Positions 6,741 through 13,724 of a stretch of 20,798 bases of DNA are shown piece by piece; position 1 is the stretch's first letter, and the number at the start of each line of letters is the position of its first letter. Below the pieces are notes generated by a model. The model saw only the letters and a list, made by a program, of their open reading frames with translations, searched no databases and was not told the DNA's origin. Source of the DNA: CAZEZY01 sp964516635 (GTDB taxonomy: Bacteria; Pseudomonadota; Gammaproteobacteria; Burkholderiales; Burkholderiaceae_C); assembly GCA_964516635.1 (NCBI GenBank), contig CAZEZY010000029.1:1-20798 (forward strand), read 5' to 3'. Both the position numbers and the translations under genes were made by a program.

Positions 6741-8273
6741 TCAGAGCAACACGATGTCGTACTGATCCTGCGTCATGGAGCTTTCGCTTTGCAGCGAAAT
6801 CGGCTTGCCGATGAAGTCGCTCAGGCCCGCCAGGTGGGCGCTTTCCTCGTCCAGGAACAGCTCCACCACCTGCGGCGCCGCCACCACCCGGAACTCGCGC
6901 GGGTTGAAGGCTCGGGCCTCGCGGAGGATTTCCCGCAGGATGTCGTAGCAGACGCTGCGTGCCGTCTTGACGTGGCCCTTGCCCTCGCAGGCAGGGCAAG
7001 GCTCGCTCAGCATGTGGGCCAGCGATTCGCGGGTTCGCTTGCGCGTCATCTCCACCAGCCCCAGCTGCGAGAATCCGCCGATCATGGTCTTGACCCGGTC
7101 GCGCGCCAGTTGCTTGCGGAACTCGGCCAGCACGGCTTCGCGATGGTCTTCCCGCGCCATGTCGATGAAATCCACGATCACGATGCCGCCCAGGTTGCGC
7201 AAGCGCAACTGCCGGGCAATCGCCTGAGCCGCTTCCAGATTGGTGCGAAACACCGTGTCGTCAAAATTGCGCGCGCCCACGTAACCGCCGGTGTTGACGT
7301 CAACCGTGGTCAGCGCCTCGGTCTGGTCGATGACCAGGTAGCCGCCGGATTTGAGGTCCACGCGCCGGCCCAGCGCTCGGGCGATGTCCTCGTCGATCTG
7401 ATAGAGGTCAAACACGGGCCGCTCACCGCTGTAGTGCATGATGCGATCCAGCGTGCTAGGCATGTACTCCCGGGCAAAAGCCTGCAACAGGCCATGCTGC
7501 TCTTTCGAATCCACCTGAATGGACTGGGTCTGCGTGCTCACCAGGTCGCGCAGGACGCGCTGCATGAGCGTGAGGTCCTGGTGCAGCAAGGTGCAAGGGG
7601 GCTGCCGCGTCGAAGCGGCCTTGATGTGTGCCCAGGTTTTGCGCAGGTAGGCGATGTCTTCGGCCAGCTCTTCGTCCGAGGCATCCTCGGCGTTGGTGCG
7701 CAGGATGAAGCCACCACCCCCTTCCGCCGTGAGGGCCACCAGCCGCTGACGCAGAGCCTCACGCTGCGCAAAAGGGATTTTCTGGGACACACCAATGTGT
7801 CGGTCCTGCGGCAGAAACACCAGCAAGCGACCGGCGATGCTGATCTGGGCCGTCAGCCGCGCCCCCTTGGTGCCAATCGGGTCCTTCAGCACCTGCACCA
7901 TCAGGGCCTGGCCCTCGAAGATCTGGCGCTCGATGGGCAAAACGGTGGACGTGGCGGATGCGCTCACGGTGGGCGCACCGTCGGCAGCGGGCTGGCCGCT
8001 GGCCACCAGCGGCGCCTTGTCCTTGCCTGCATGTCGGGCCGTGATGTTGGGCAACAGATCGGCCACGTGGAGAAAAGCGGCCCGGTCCAGCCCGACATCA
8101 ATGAAAGCCGACTGCATGCCGGGCAGCACCCGCGAGACCTTGCCCAGGTAGATGTTGCCCACCAGCCCGCGCTCCAGCGTGCGCTCGATGTGCACTTCCT
8201 GCACAGCACCCTGCTCGACCACCGCGACTCGGGTTTCCTGAGGGGACCAGTTGATGAGGATGTCTTGTGCCAT
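6741..8273 (-). CDS. rng: ribonuclease G
   Basis: Single-strand-specific endoribonuclease of the RNase E/G family that matures the 16S rRNA 5' end and turns over mRNAs; cytoplasmic. The ATG at 8273 gives MAQDILINWS, the standard RNase G opening; the longer open frame upstream lies over maf and is rejected. Residues ~35-135 form the S1 domain. The DNase I-like domain contains VDVNTGG (Asp325) and IVIVDFIDM (Asp368), the metal-binding catalytic acids. CPAC at 426-429 is the zinc-link. At 510 aa it is about 20 longer than E. coli RNase G, explained by an Ala/Ser/Pro-rich insertion at ~83-113 inside the S1 domain. It is the last gene of the operon, 7 bp after maf, an adjacency also found in E. 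coli. Confidence 0.97.
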   Translation of the reverse strand: MAQDILINWSPQETRVAVVEQGAVQEVHIERTLERGLVGNIYLGKVSRVLPGMQSAFIDVGLDRAAFLHVADLLPNITARHAGKDKAPLVASGQPAADGAPTVSASATSTVLPIERQIFEGQALMVQVLKDPIGTKGARLTAQISIAGRLLVFLPQDRHIGVSQKIPFAQREALRQRLVALTAEGGGGFILRTNAEDASDEELAEDIAYLRKTWAHIKAASTRQPPCTLLHQDLTLMQRVLRDLVSTQTQSIQVDSKEQHGLLQAFAREYMPSTLDRIMHYSGERPVFDLYQIDEDIARALGRRVDLKSGGYLVIDQTEALTTVDVNTGGYVGARNFDDTVFRTNLEAAQAIARQLRLRNLGGIVIVDFIDMAREDHREAVLAEFRKQLARDRVKTMIGGFSQLGLVEMTRKRTRESLAHMLSEPCPACEGKGHVKTARSVCYDILREILREARAFNPREFRVVAAPQVVELFLDEESAHLAGLSDFIGKPISLQSESSMTQDQYDIVLL

Positions 8274-8280
8274 GGCGCGA

Positions 8281-8901
8281 TTACAGCAGACGCAGACCAG
8301 CGGCGCGCAGGACTTGCGCCGTTTCAAACGCAGGCAGACCCATGATGCCGGTGTAGCTGCCCGAGATGCGCTTGACCCAAAGCCCCGCGAGCCCCTGGAT
8401 GCCGTAGGCACCCGCCTTGCCCATGGGCTCACCGCTGTCGACGTAGCGTCGGATGTCCGCCGCCGACCACTCGCCAAATTCCACCTGCGAGCGGCTGAGC
8501 GCCTGCCAGACCTGTCCACGGTGAGCGACCGCCACCGCGGTGAGTACCTGGTGACGGCAACCCGCCAGCTTCTCCAGGATGCGCCGCGCATCGGCCTTGG
8601 AGACCGGTTTGCCCAGAATCTCGCGCCCGAGCGCCACGGTGGTGTCGGCGCACAGCACCGGGCCATCCGGCAGGCCACGCCGCATCAACCGGGCCACAGC
8701 GGCGTCAAGCTTGTGGCGAGTGACGCGCTGCACATAACGGGCAGGGGCCTCATGGGGTCGGACAACTTCCAGGGCCTCGGCGTCTTCGGGGTCATCGGGC
8801 AATAGCAGTTCTGCGCGCACACCCCATTGCGCCAGCAGATCACGGCGACGGGGACTTTGGGACGCCAGATAAACCCAGGGACCTTGGTGTGGTTCAGCCA
8901 T
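8281..8901 (-). CDS. maf: Maf/YhdE-family nucleoside triphosphate pyrophosphatase (dTTP/UTP type)
   Basis: Cytoplasmic house-cleaning enzyme that hydrolyses dTTP, UTP and modified pyrimidine nucleotides to monophosphates. The signatures in order are LASQSPRRRDLL (12-23), ADTTV with Asp86 as the likely catalytic acid, and GKAGAYGIQG (161-170), followed by GSYTGIMGLP. The GKAGAYGIQG form places it in the YhdE rather than the YceF group. Length 206 aa is normal. It begins 6 bp after rlmH and ends 7 bp before rng, so it is within the operon. Confidence 0.95.
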   Translation of the reverse strand: MAEPHQGPWVYLASQSPRRRDLLAQWGVRAELLLPDDPEDAEALEVVRPHEAPARYVQRVTRHKLDAAVARLMRRGLPDGPVLCADTTVALGREILGKPVSKADARRILEKLAGCRHQVLTAVAVAHRGQVWQALSRSQVEFGEWSAADIRRYVDSGEPMGKAGAYGIQGLAGLWVKRISGSYTGIMGLPAFETAQVLRAAGLRLL

Positions 8902-8907
8902 GTGGAA

Positions 8908-9375
8908 TCATTCCCGGTGGTAGGGGTGGTTGGCATTGACGGACCAGGCCCGGTACAACTGTTCGATCAGCAGCACGCGGGCCAGTGCGTGCGGCAAGGT
9001 CATGTCGGACAGACGGACCCGAAGGTGGGCGGCCGCCTTGAATCCCGGATCCAGACCATCTGGCCCCCCGATGACGAGTGCCACGTCGTCACCCCCCATC
9101 TGCCATTCGTGCAGGTGCCTGGCCAGCGCCATCGTGGTCAGCGCGGTGCCTCGCTCGTCCAGCGCGACCACACGGGTTCCTTTGGGAATGGCTGCTTCGA
9201 TGCGAACACGCTCGGCCGCCAGCAAGGTCTCCAGCGTCTTGGACGCGCGCGGCTCGGTCTTGACGGTCTTGATCTCGACCCGGCAGTCGGGGGGAAAGCG
9301 CTTGGCGTAATCGTCGTAGGCGGTCTGGGCCCAGTCGGGCATGCGCTGCCCGACCGCGACGATCACGAGCTTCAT
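8908..9375 (-). CDS. rlmH: 23S rRNA (pseudouridine1915-N3)-methyltransferase RlmH
   Basis: SPOUT-class, SAM-dependent methyltransferase that modifies pseudouridine 1915 in helix 69 of 23S rRNA on assembled 70S ribosomes. MKLVIVAVGQRMPDW opens the protein. VIGGPDG (~101-107) and LSDMTLPHALARVLLIEQL (~122-140) are the cofactor-knot motifs, and the C-terminus NHPYHRE is diagnostic. The 155-aa length is exact for the family. Its ATG overlaps the rsfS stop as ATGA; the rsfS-rlmH pairing is widely conserved, as in E. coli ybeB-ybeA. Confidence 0.98.
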   Translation of the reverse strand: MKLVIVAVGQRMPDWAQTAYDDYAKRFPPDCRVEIKTVKTEPRASKTLETLLAAERVRIEAAIPKGTRVVALDERGTALTTMALARHLHEWQMGGDDVALVIGGPDGLDPGFKAAAHLRVRLSDMTLPHALARVLLIEQLYRAWSVNANHPYHRE

Positions 9376-10052
9376 GCCTTGGGCTTGCGAGCCGCTGGCT
9401 TCTTGGCCGTCGCCCCGACCTTCACCACCTTCACCGGGGTACCGCGGGTGGAGGTGGAGGTTTTAGACGCTGGCCGACTGCCGGTCTTGCGAGGCGTGGC
9501 CGTCTTGCTCCCCGCTTTGGCCGACTTGGCCGGTTTTGCGGGGACCTGTTCCGCCGCCAGGGCCGCCGCGGCCGTCTTGCGCACCTTTTTCGCGGGAACT
9601 GCCGGCACTTCCACTTCGGGTTTGGCTGCGCGGGGCTTGCGGACTGGCTTGACCAGGCTTTCCGTTGGCTGCGCCACCTTGGCCTTGGCCGCGTGCTTCA
9701 CGCGCACCGGTTTGTCGCCCCAGATTTCTTCCAGCCGGTAGTACTGGCGTATGCTGGGCTGCATCACATGCACCACGGCCGCCCCACAATCGACGATGAT
9801 CCATTCACCATTGTCTTCGCCTTCGGTGCGTGGCTTCTCAAAACCGGCTTCGCGAACGGCATCCCGCACGCTGGCGGCCAGGGCTTTGGTCTGCCGGTTG
9901 GAGGTACCGCTGGCAATGATGACCCGTTCGAACAGCGGGGACAGCGATTCCGTGTTGAACACCTGGATGTCCTGGGCTTTCACATCTTCCAGGCCATCGA
10001 CGATGGCTCGCTGGAGTTTCTGGATGTTCTTTTTGGCAGCGGTTTCGCTCAT
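9372..10052 (-). CDS. rsfS: ribosomal silencing factor RsfS with a long basic C-terminal tail
   Basis: RsfS binds uL14 on the 50S subunit and blocks joining with the 30S subunit in stationary phase or starvation. Residues ~1-113 are a complete RsfS/Iojap domain: GLEDVKAQDIQVFNT, SGTSNRQTKALA, GEWIIVDCGAAVVHVM and the ending YYRLEEIWGD. The family normally ends about there (105-120 aa). Here a further ~110 residues, rich in Lys, Ala, Pro, Arg, Thr and Ser with almost no acidic residues, continue in frame in the style of histone H1-like tails. Codon use does not change at the boundary, so this looks native and not a frameshift. The ATG overlaps the nadD stop and its own stop overlaps rlmH, both as ATGA. 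Confidence 0.96.
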   Translation of the reverse strand: MSETAAKKNIQKLQRAIVDGLEDVKAQDIQVFNTESLSPLFERVIIASGTSNRQTKALAASVRDAVREAGFEKPRTEGEDNGEWIIVDCGAAVVHVMQPSIRQYYRLEEIWGDKPVRVKHAAKAKVAQPTESLVKPVRKPRAAKPEVEVPAVPAKKVRKTAAAALAAEQVPAKPAKSAKAGSKTATPRKTGSRPASKTSTSTRGTPVKVVKVGATAKKPAARKPKA

Positions 10053-10690
10053 GTAGGCGTTTCGTAGAGGTGATGTTGAGAAATATAACGCGCAACGCCT
10101 TCAGGCACCAGCACGTCCAGATCAGGGTGCCGCCGGCTTTGCCCGTGCACATGGGCCCGGATGGCGGTTGAACTGGTCGGGTGAAGCGGCATCTGCAGAC
10201 GCTCGAAAGGAATGTCCACGTGATCCAGGCTGGTCTCCACCACCGCAGCGGGATCGGCTTCGGCGGCCAGGTGAATCGGTCGGTTGGCCACGGCCAGGGT
10301 GGCGTAACGCAACACCTCCTCCCAGCGACTCCATGACTTGAAAGCCAGCAGCTGATCAGCACCCAGCACCAGATACAACTGCGCTCCGGGGTATTCCGAG
10401 GACAGTTCACACAGGGTATCGGCCGTGTATGAGGGGCCTTCTCGCTCGATTTCGCGGGTGTCGATCCGGGCCCGGGTCAAGTCACCAAAGGCCGCATGAC
10501 ACATGGCGACGCGATCGGCCGCCGGCGAGAGCACCCGGGACTTGTGCCAGGCTTGCCCTGTGGGCAGGATGTGCAGGACGTCGAGGTGCAACTGGCTCAG
10601 CGCTGCGTCGGCCAGGGCCCGATGCGCCCAATGAGGGGGGTCGAATGCCCCACCAAACATGCCGATACGCCGCGGCTGGCGGGCATTCAC
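10049..10690 (-). CDS. nadD: nicotinate-nucleotide adenylyltransferase NadD
   Basis: Adenylates nicotinate mononucleotide to deamido-NAD in NAD biosynthesis; cytoplasmic. The nucleotidyltransferase motif GGAFDPPHWAH (13-23) and the C-terminal SSTAIR motif (173-178) bracket the Rossmann domain, with YLVLGADQL between them. Length 213 aa is normal. The start is GTG at 10690, overlapping the hemF stop as GTGA, with GGGA seven bases upstream. The next in-frame ATG would leave only two residues before the GGAFDPPH motif and is unlikely. Confidence 0.96.
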   Translation of the reverse strand: MNARQPRRIGMFGGAFDPPHWAHRALADAALSQLHLDVLHILPTGQAWHKSRVLSPAADRVAMCHAAFGDLTRARIDTREIEREGPSYTADTLCELSSEYPGAQLYLVLGADQLLAFKSWSRWEEVLRYATLAVANRPIHLAAEADPAAVVETSLDHVDIPFERLQMPLHPTSSTAIRAHVHGQSRRHPDLDVLVPEGVARYISQHHLYETPT

Positions 10691-11607
10691 AACCAGTCCC
10701 GTCGAACCAGGAAATCCTGGTACAGCCGATGCTCGGGCGTCCCGGGGGTCGGGCGTTCGTTGTACGACCAGCGCACCAGCGGGGGCATGGACAGCAGGAT
10801 GGATTCGCTGCGACCACCCGATTGGAGGCCGAAGTGCGTCCCCCGGTCCCAGACCAGGTTGAACTCCACATACCGGCCTCGCCGGTACAGCTGAAATTGT
10901 CGCTCGCGCTCGCTGTACGGGGTGTGGATCCGGCGATTGACGATCGGCAGGTAGGCGTGCAGGAAGGCATCGCCCACGGCTTGGGTCATGGCGAATCCGC
11001 CCTCGAATCCGAGCTCCGAGAAGTCGTCGTAGAACACGCCACCGATCCCCCGCTGCTCGTTGCGGTGCCGGTTGCAGAAGTAATCGTCACACCAAGACTT
11101 GAAACGCGGGTACTTGTCCCTGCCAAATGGTGCCAGGGCCTGCGCGCAGGTGCGGTGAAAATGCACCGCATCCTCCTCAAAGCCGTAATAGGGGGTGAGG
11201 TCCATGCCCCCACCAAACCAGCTCACCGGCTCCCCACCCTGCGGCGGGGTGGCGGTGATCATGCGCACGTTCATGTGCACCGTGGGCACATAGGGGTTGC
11301 GCGGGTGGAACACCAGGGACACGCCCATGGCTTCGAAGGGTGCCCCCGACAGTTCCGGGCGGTGCTGGGTGGCAGATGGCGGCAGTTTCGGCCCATTCAC
11401 ATGGGAAAAACCGCAACCGGCCCGTTCGAACACCGGTCCATCTTCAAGAATCTGGGTGATGCCATTGCCTTGCAGTTGGTCACCGGGTTCCTTCTCCCAG
11501 CCATCCGACAGGAAGGCCTTGCCATCGATTTCGGAAATGGCCGATGTGATGCGCTGCTGGAGATTCAGCAGGTATTCGCGCATGGCGATCGTGTGGGCGT
11601 GACTCAT
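10687..11607 (-). CDS. hemF: oxygen-dependent coproporphyrinogen III oxidase HemF
   Basis: Converts coproporphyrinogen III to protoporphyrinogen IX with O2 in haem synthesis; cytoplasmic homodimer. Visible signatures are FGGGMDLTPYY (131-141), EQRGIGGVFYDD (~184-195) and the C-terminal GRYVEFNLVWDRG followed by SGGRSESILLSMPP. The 306-aa length matches the family. The ATG at 11607 overlaps the purD stop as ATGA. Presence of the oxygen-dependent enzyme indicates aerobic or microaerobic haem synthesis; whether HemN also exists cannot be told from this window. Confidence 0.98.
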   Translation of the reverse strand: MSHAHTIAMREYLLNLQQRITSAISEIDGKAFLSDGWEKEPGDQLQGNGITQILEDGPVFERAGCGFSHVNGPKLPPSATQHRPELSGAPFEAMGVSLVFHPRNPYVPTVHMNVRMITATPPQGGEPVSWFGGGMDLTPYYGFEEDAVHFHRTCAQALAPFGRDKYPRFKSWCDDYFCNRHRNEQRGIGGVFYDDFSELGFEGGFAMTQAVGDAFLHAYLPIVNRRIHTPYSERERQFQLYRRGRYVEFNLVWDRGTHFGLQSGGRSESILLSMPPLVRWSYNERPTPGTPEHRLYQDFLVRRDWL

Positions 11608-12896
11608 TTCTGCAAAGCCCTGTAACCGATGTCGCGACGGTACTGCATCCCGGCGAATGATACCCCCTCCACCAGTTCGTAGGCACGTCGCTGGGCAGTG
11701 ACCACGTCAGCACCCAGGGCGGTGGCGCACAACACTCGGCCCCCCGAGGTGAGCACCTGACCCTCCTGCATGGTGGTTCCGGCATGAAACACCACGGCTT
11801 CGGCGCTGTCGGCCGGGAGCGCCGTGATGACGTCGCCCTTGCGTGGTGTCAGCGGGTAGCCGTGCGCGGCCAGCACCACCCCCAATGCCACGCGCTCGTC
11901 CCAATGCAAGGTCACGTCACTCAGCCGCTGCTCGGTGGCGGCCAGCAGGACCTCGGCCAGATCGCTCTGCAGGCGCATCAGGATGGGCTGGGTTTCCGGG
12001 TCACCCAGCCGGCAATTGAACTCCAGTGTCTTCACAGCGCCACCGGGCTCGATCATCAGGCCAGCATACAGGAAGCCGGTGTAGGGAATGCCGTCCTGTT
12101 CCATCCCGCGCACGGTGGGCAGGATGATCTCTTCCATGGCACGGCGGTGCACGTCAGGCGTGACCACGGGCGCGGGTGAATAGGCCCCCATGCCACCCGT
12201 GTTGGGACCCTGGTCGGCGTCGAGCAGGCGCTTGTGATCCTGGCTGGTGGCCAGTGCCATGACGGTCTTGCCATCGCACAGCACGATGAAGCTGGCCTCT
12301 TCGCCCTGCAGGAAGGACTCGATCACCACCCGTGCGCCACCCTCGTTGTGCGTCACGCCCAGGGTGTTGTCGACCAGCATGAAGTCGATCGCCTCGTGAG
12401 CCTCTGCCAGCGACATGGCCACCACCACACCTTTGCCGGCGGCCAGGCCATCGGCCTTGACGACGATCGGCGCCCCCATCCGATCCACGTAGGCATGAGC
12501 CTGGACGGGGTCGGAAAAGGTTTCGTAGGCGGCGGTGGGAATGCCATGGCGCTTCATGAACGCCTTGGAAAAGGCCTTGGAGCTTTCCAGCTGAGCCGCC
12601 GCGCGGGTGGGGCCGAAGATACGCAGGCCATGGGCGCGGAACTCATCCACCACGCCGGCGGCCAGCGGGGCCTCGGGGCCGACCACGGTCAGGGCAATGC
12701 CCTCGGCCTGCGCCCACTCGCGCAGTGCCTGCACATCGGTGAACGGCACGTTGGTGAGGCGCACATCCCGGGCCGTGCCCCCGTTGCCGGGCGCCACGTA
12801 CACCTGCGCCACGCGGGGCGATTGCTGGAGCTTCCAGGCCAATGCGTGCTCGCGCCCGCCACCACCCACCACCAGCACCTTCATGGGGTCGCTCAT
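11604..12896 (-). CDS. purD: phosphoribosylamine-glycine ligase (GAR synthetase) PurD
   Basis: Catalyses the ATP-dependent joining of phosphoribosylamine and glycine, the second step of de novo purine synthesis. GGGGREH (11-17) and APGNGG (35-40) mark the N-terminal domain. The ATP-grasp region has KADGLAAGKG (147-156), DQGPNTGGMGAYSP (228-241) and EFNCRLGDPETQ. The 430-aa length is typical. The ATG at 12896 overlaps the yebC stop by four bases. PurD is often grouped with purH elsewhere; here it sits in a mixed housekeeping operon. Confidence 0.98.
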   Translation of the reverse strand: MSDPMKVLVVGGGGREHALAWKLQQSPRVAQVYVAPGNGGTARDVRLTNVPFTDVQALREWAQAEGIALTVVGPEAPLAAGVVDEFRAHGLRIFGPTRAAAQLESSKAFSKAFMKRHGIPTAAYETFSDPVQAHAYVDRMGAPIVVKADGLAAGKGVVVAMSLAEAHEAIDFMLVDNTLGVTHNEGGARVVIESFLQGEEASFIVLCDGKTVMALATSQDHKRLLDADQGPNTGGMGAYSPAPVVTPDVHRRAMEEIILPTVRGMEQDGIPYTGFLYAGLMIEPGGAVKTLEFNCRLGDPETQPILMRLQSDLAEVLLAATEQRLSDVTLHWDERVALGVVLAAHGYPLTPRKGDVITALPADSAEAVVFHAGTTMQEGQVLTSGGRVLCATALGADVVTAQRRAYELVEGVSFAGMQYRRDIGYRALQK

Positions 12897-13618
12897 TCGT
12901 TGATTTCCGCGTTGTGGAACACGTTCTGCACGTCGTCCAGATCCTCCAGCACGTCCAGCAGCTTCTGCATCCTGGCCGCCTCTTCGCCACCGAGTTCGAT
13001 GGTGTTGTCGGCGCGCATCGTCACCTCCGCCACTTCGGGCGTCAGGCCAGCGGCCTGCAGCGCGTCCTTGACGGCTTCGAAATCGCCAGGGGCAGTGATC
13101 ACCTCGATGGCGCCGTCGTCATCCGACATCACGTCTTCGGCGCCCGCTTCCAGCGCGACTTCCATGACGCTGTCCTCAGACGTACCGGGCGCAAACACCA
13201 TCTGACCACAGTGCCTGAACTGGAAAGCCACCGAGCCTTCGGTGCCCAGATTGCCACCGTACTTGCTGAAGGCATGCCGAACTTCGGCCACCGTGCGCAC
13301 CCGGTTGTCGGTCATGGTGTCGACGATGATGGCCGCACCGCCGATGCCATAGCCTTCGTAGCGGATTTCCTCGTAGTTCACGCCCTCGAGGTTGCCGGTG
13401 GCCTTGTCGATGTTGCGCTTGATGGTGTCGGCCGGCATGTTGGCTGCCTTGGCTTTGTCGATGGCCAGGCGCAGTCGCGGGTTGGCGGAAGGATCGCCTC
13501 CACCCTGACGGGCAGCCACCATGATTTCCCGGACAACCCGCGTCCAGATGCGCTGTCTTTTTTCATCCTGCCGGCCCTTGCGATGCTGGATGTTGGCCCA
13601 TTTGGAATGACCTGCCAT
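12893..13618 (-). CDS. yebC: YebC/PmpR family protein (transcriptional regulator / translation factor)
   Basis: The 241-aa protein opens MAGHSKWANIQHRKG, the family hallmark, and carries GGDPSANPRLRLAIDKAKAANMP and YEGYGIGGAAIIVD, followed by acidic C-terminal domains. Family members bind DNA as PmpR-type regulators, and more recent work on YebC describes relief of ribosome stalling; the role here is not decided by sequence. The ATG at 13618 has GAGGG about six bases upstream. The frame stays open upstream but is antisense to yjgR and lacks family similarity. It is the first gene of the eight-gene operon and faces away from yjgR. Confidence 0.96.
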   Translation of the reverse strand: MAGHSKWANIQHRKGRQDEKRQRIWTRVVREIMVAARQGGGDPSANPRLRLAIDKAKAANMPADTIKRNIDKATGNLEGVNYEEIRYEGYGIGGAAIIVDTMTDNRVRTVAEVRHAFSKYGGNLGTEGSVAFQFRHCGQMVFAPGTSEDSVMEVALEAGAEDVMSDDDGAIEVITAPGDFEAVKDALQAAGLTPEVAEVTMRADNTIELGGEEAARMQKLLDVLEDLDDVQNVFHNAEINE

Positions 13619-13724
13619 TGGATCCCTCGAAAATTCGTGTACGCTGATCTGTCTATGACCTGATATTGTACTTTTTGGCCTCTGGCCAGCCCACCCGCCA
13701 CGCCACCTCCCCGGGAGCCCCAAC
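13619..13724. promoter_or_regulatory. divergent yebC/yjgR promoter region
   Basis: This 106-bp gap must carry the promoters of the large minus-strand operon and of yjgR. On the minus strand TACAAT (13665-13670) is a good -10 candidate about 50 nt before the yebC ATG, but its -35 position (TGGGCT) is poor. The yebC ribosome site GAGGG and the yjgR site GGGAG, seven bases before ATG 13725, are clear. A small GGCC-TCT-GGCC inverted repeat lies near 13676-13686. No operator is recognised. Confidence 0.4.

Noticed and set aside
6789..8345. 518-codon plus-strand open frame opposite rng
   Set aside because: The His/Gln/Arg-rich product has no domain, and RNase G on the other strand has all its catalytic motifs.
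8274..8678. N-terminal extension of RNase G to 645 aa
   Set aside because: It overlaps maf in another frame, and the MAQDILINWS start is typical of the family.
10429..11625. 398-codon plus-strand open frame opposite hemF and nadD
   Set aside because: Shadow of two clear enzyme genes; low-complexity translation with no recognisable motif.
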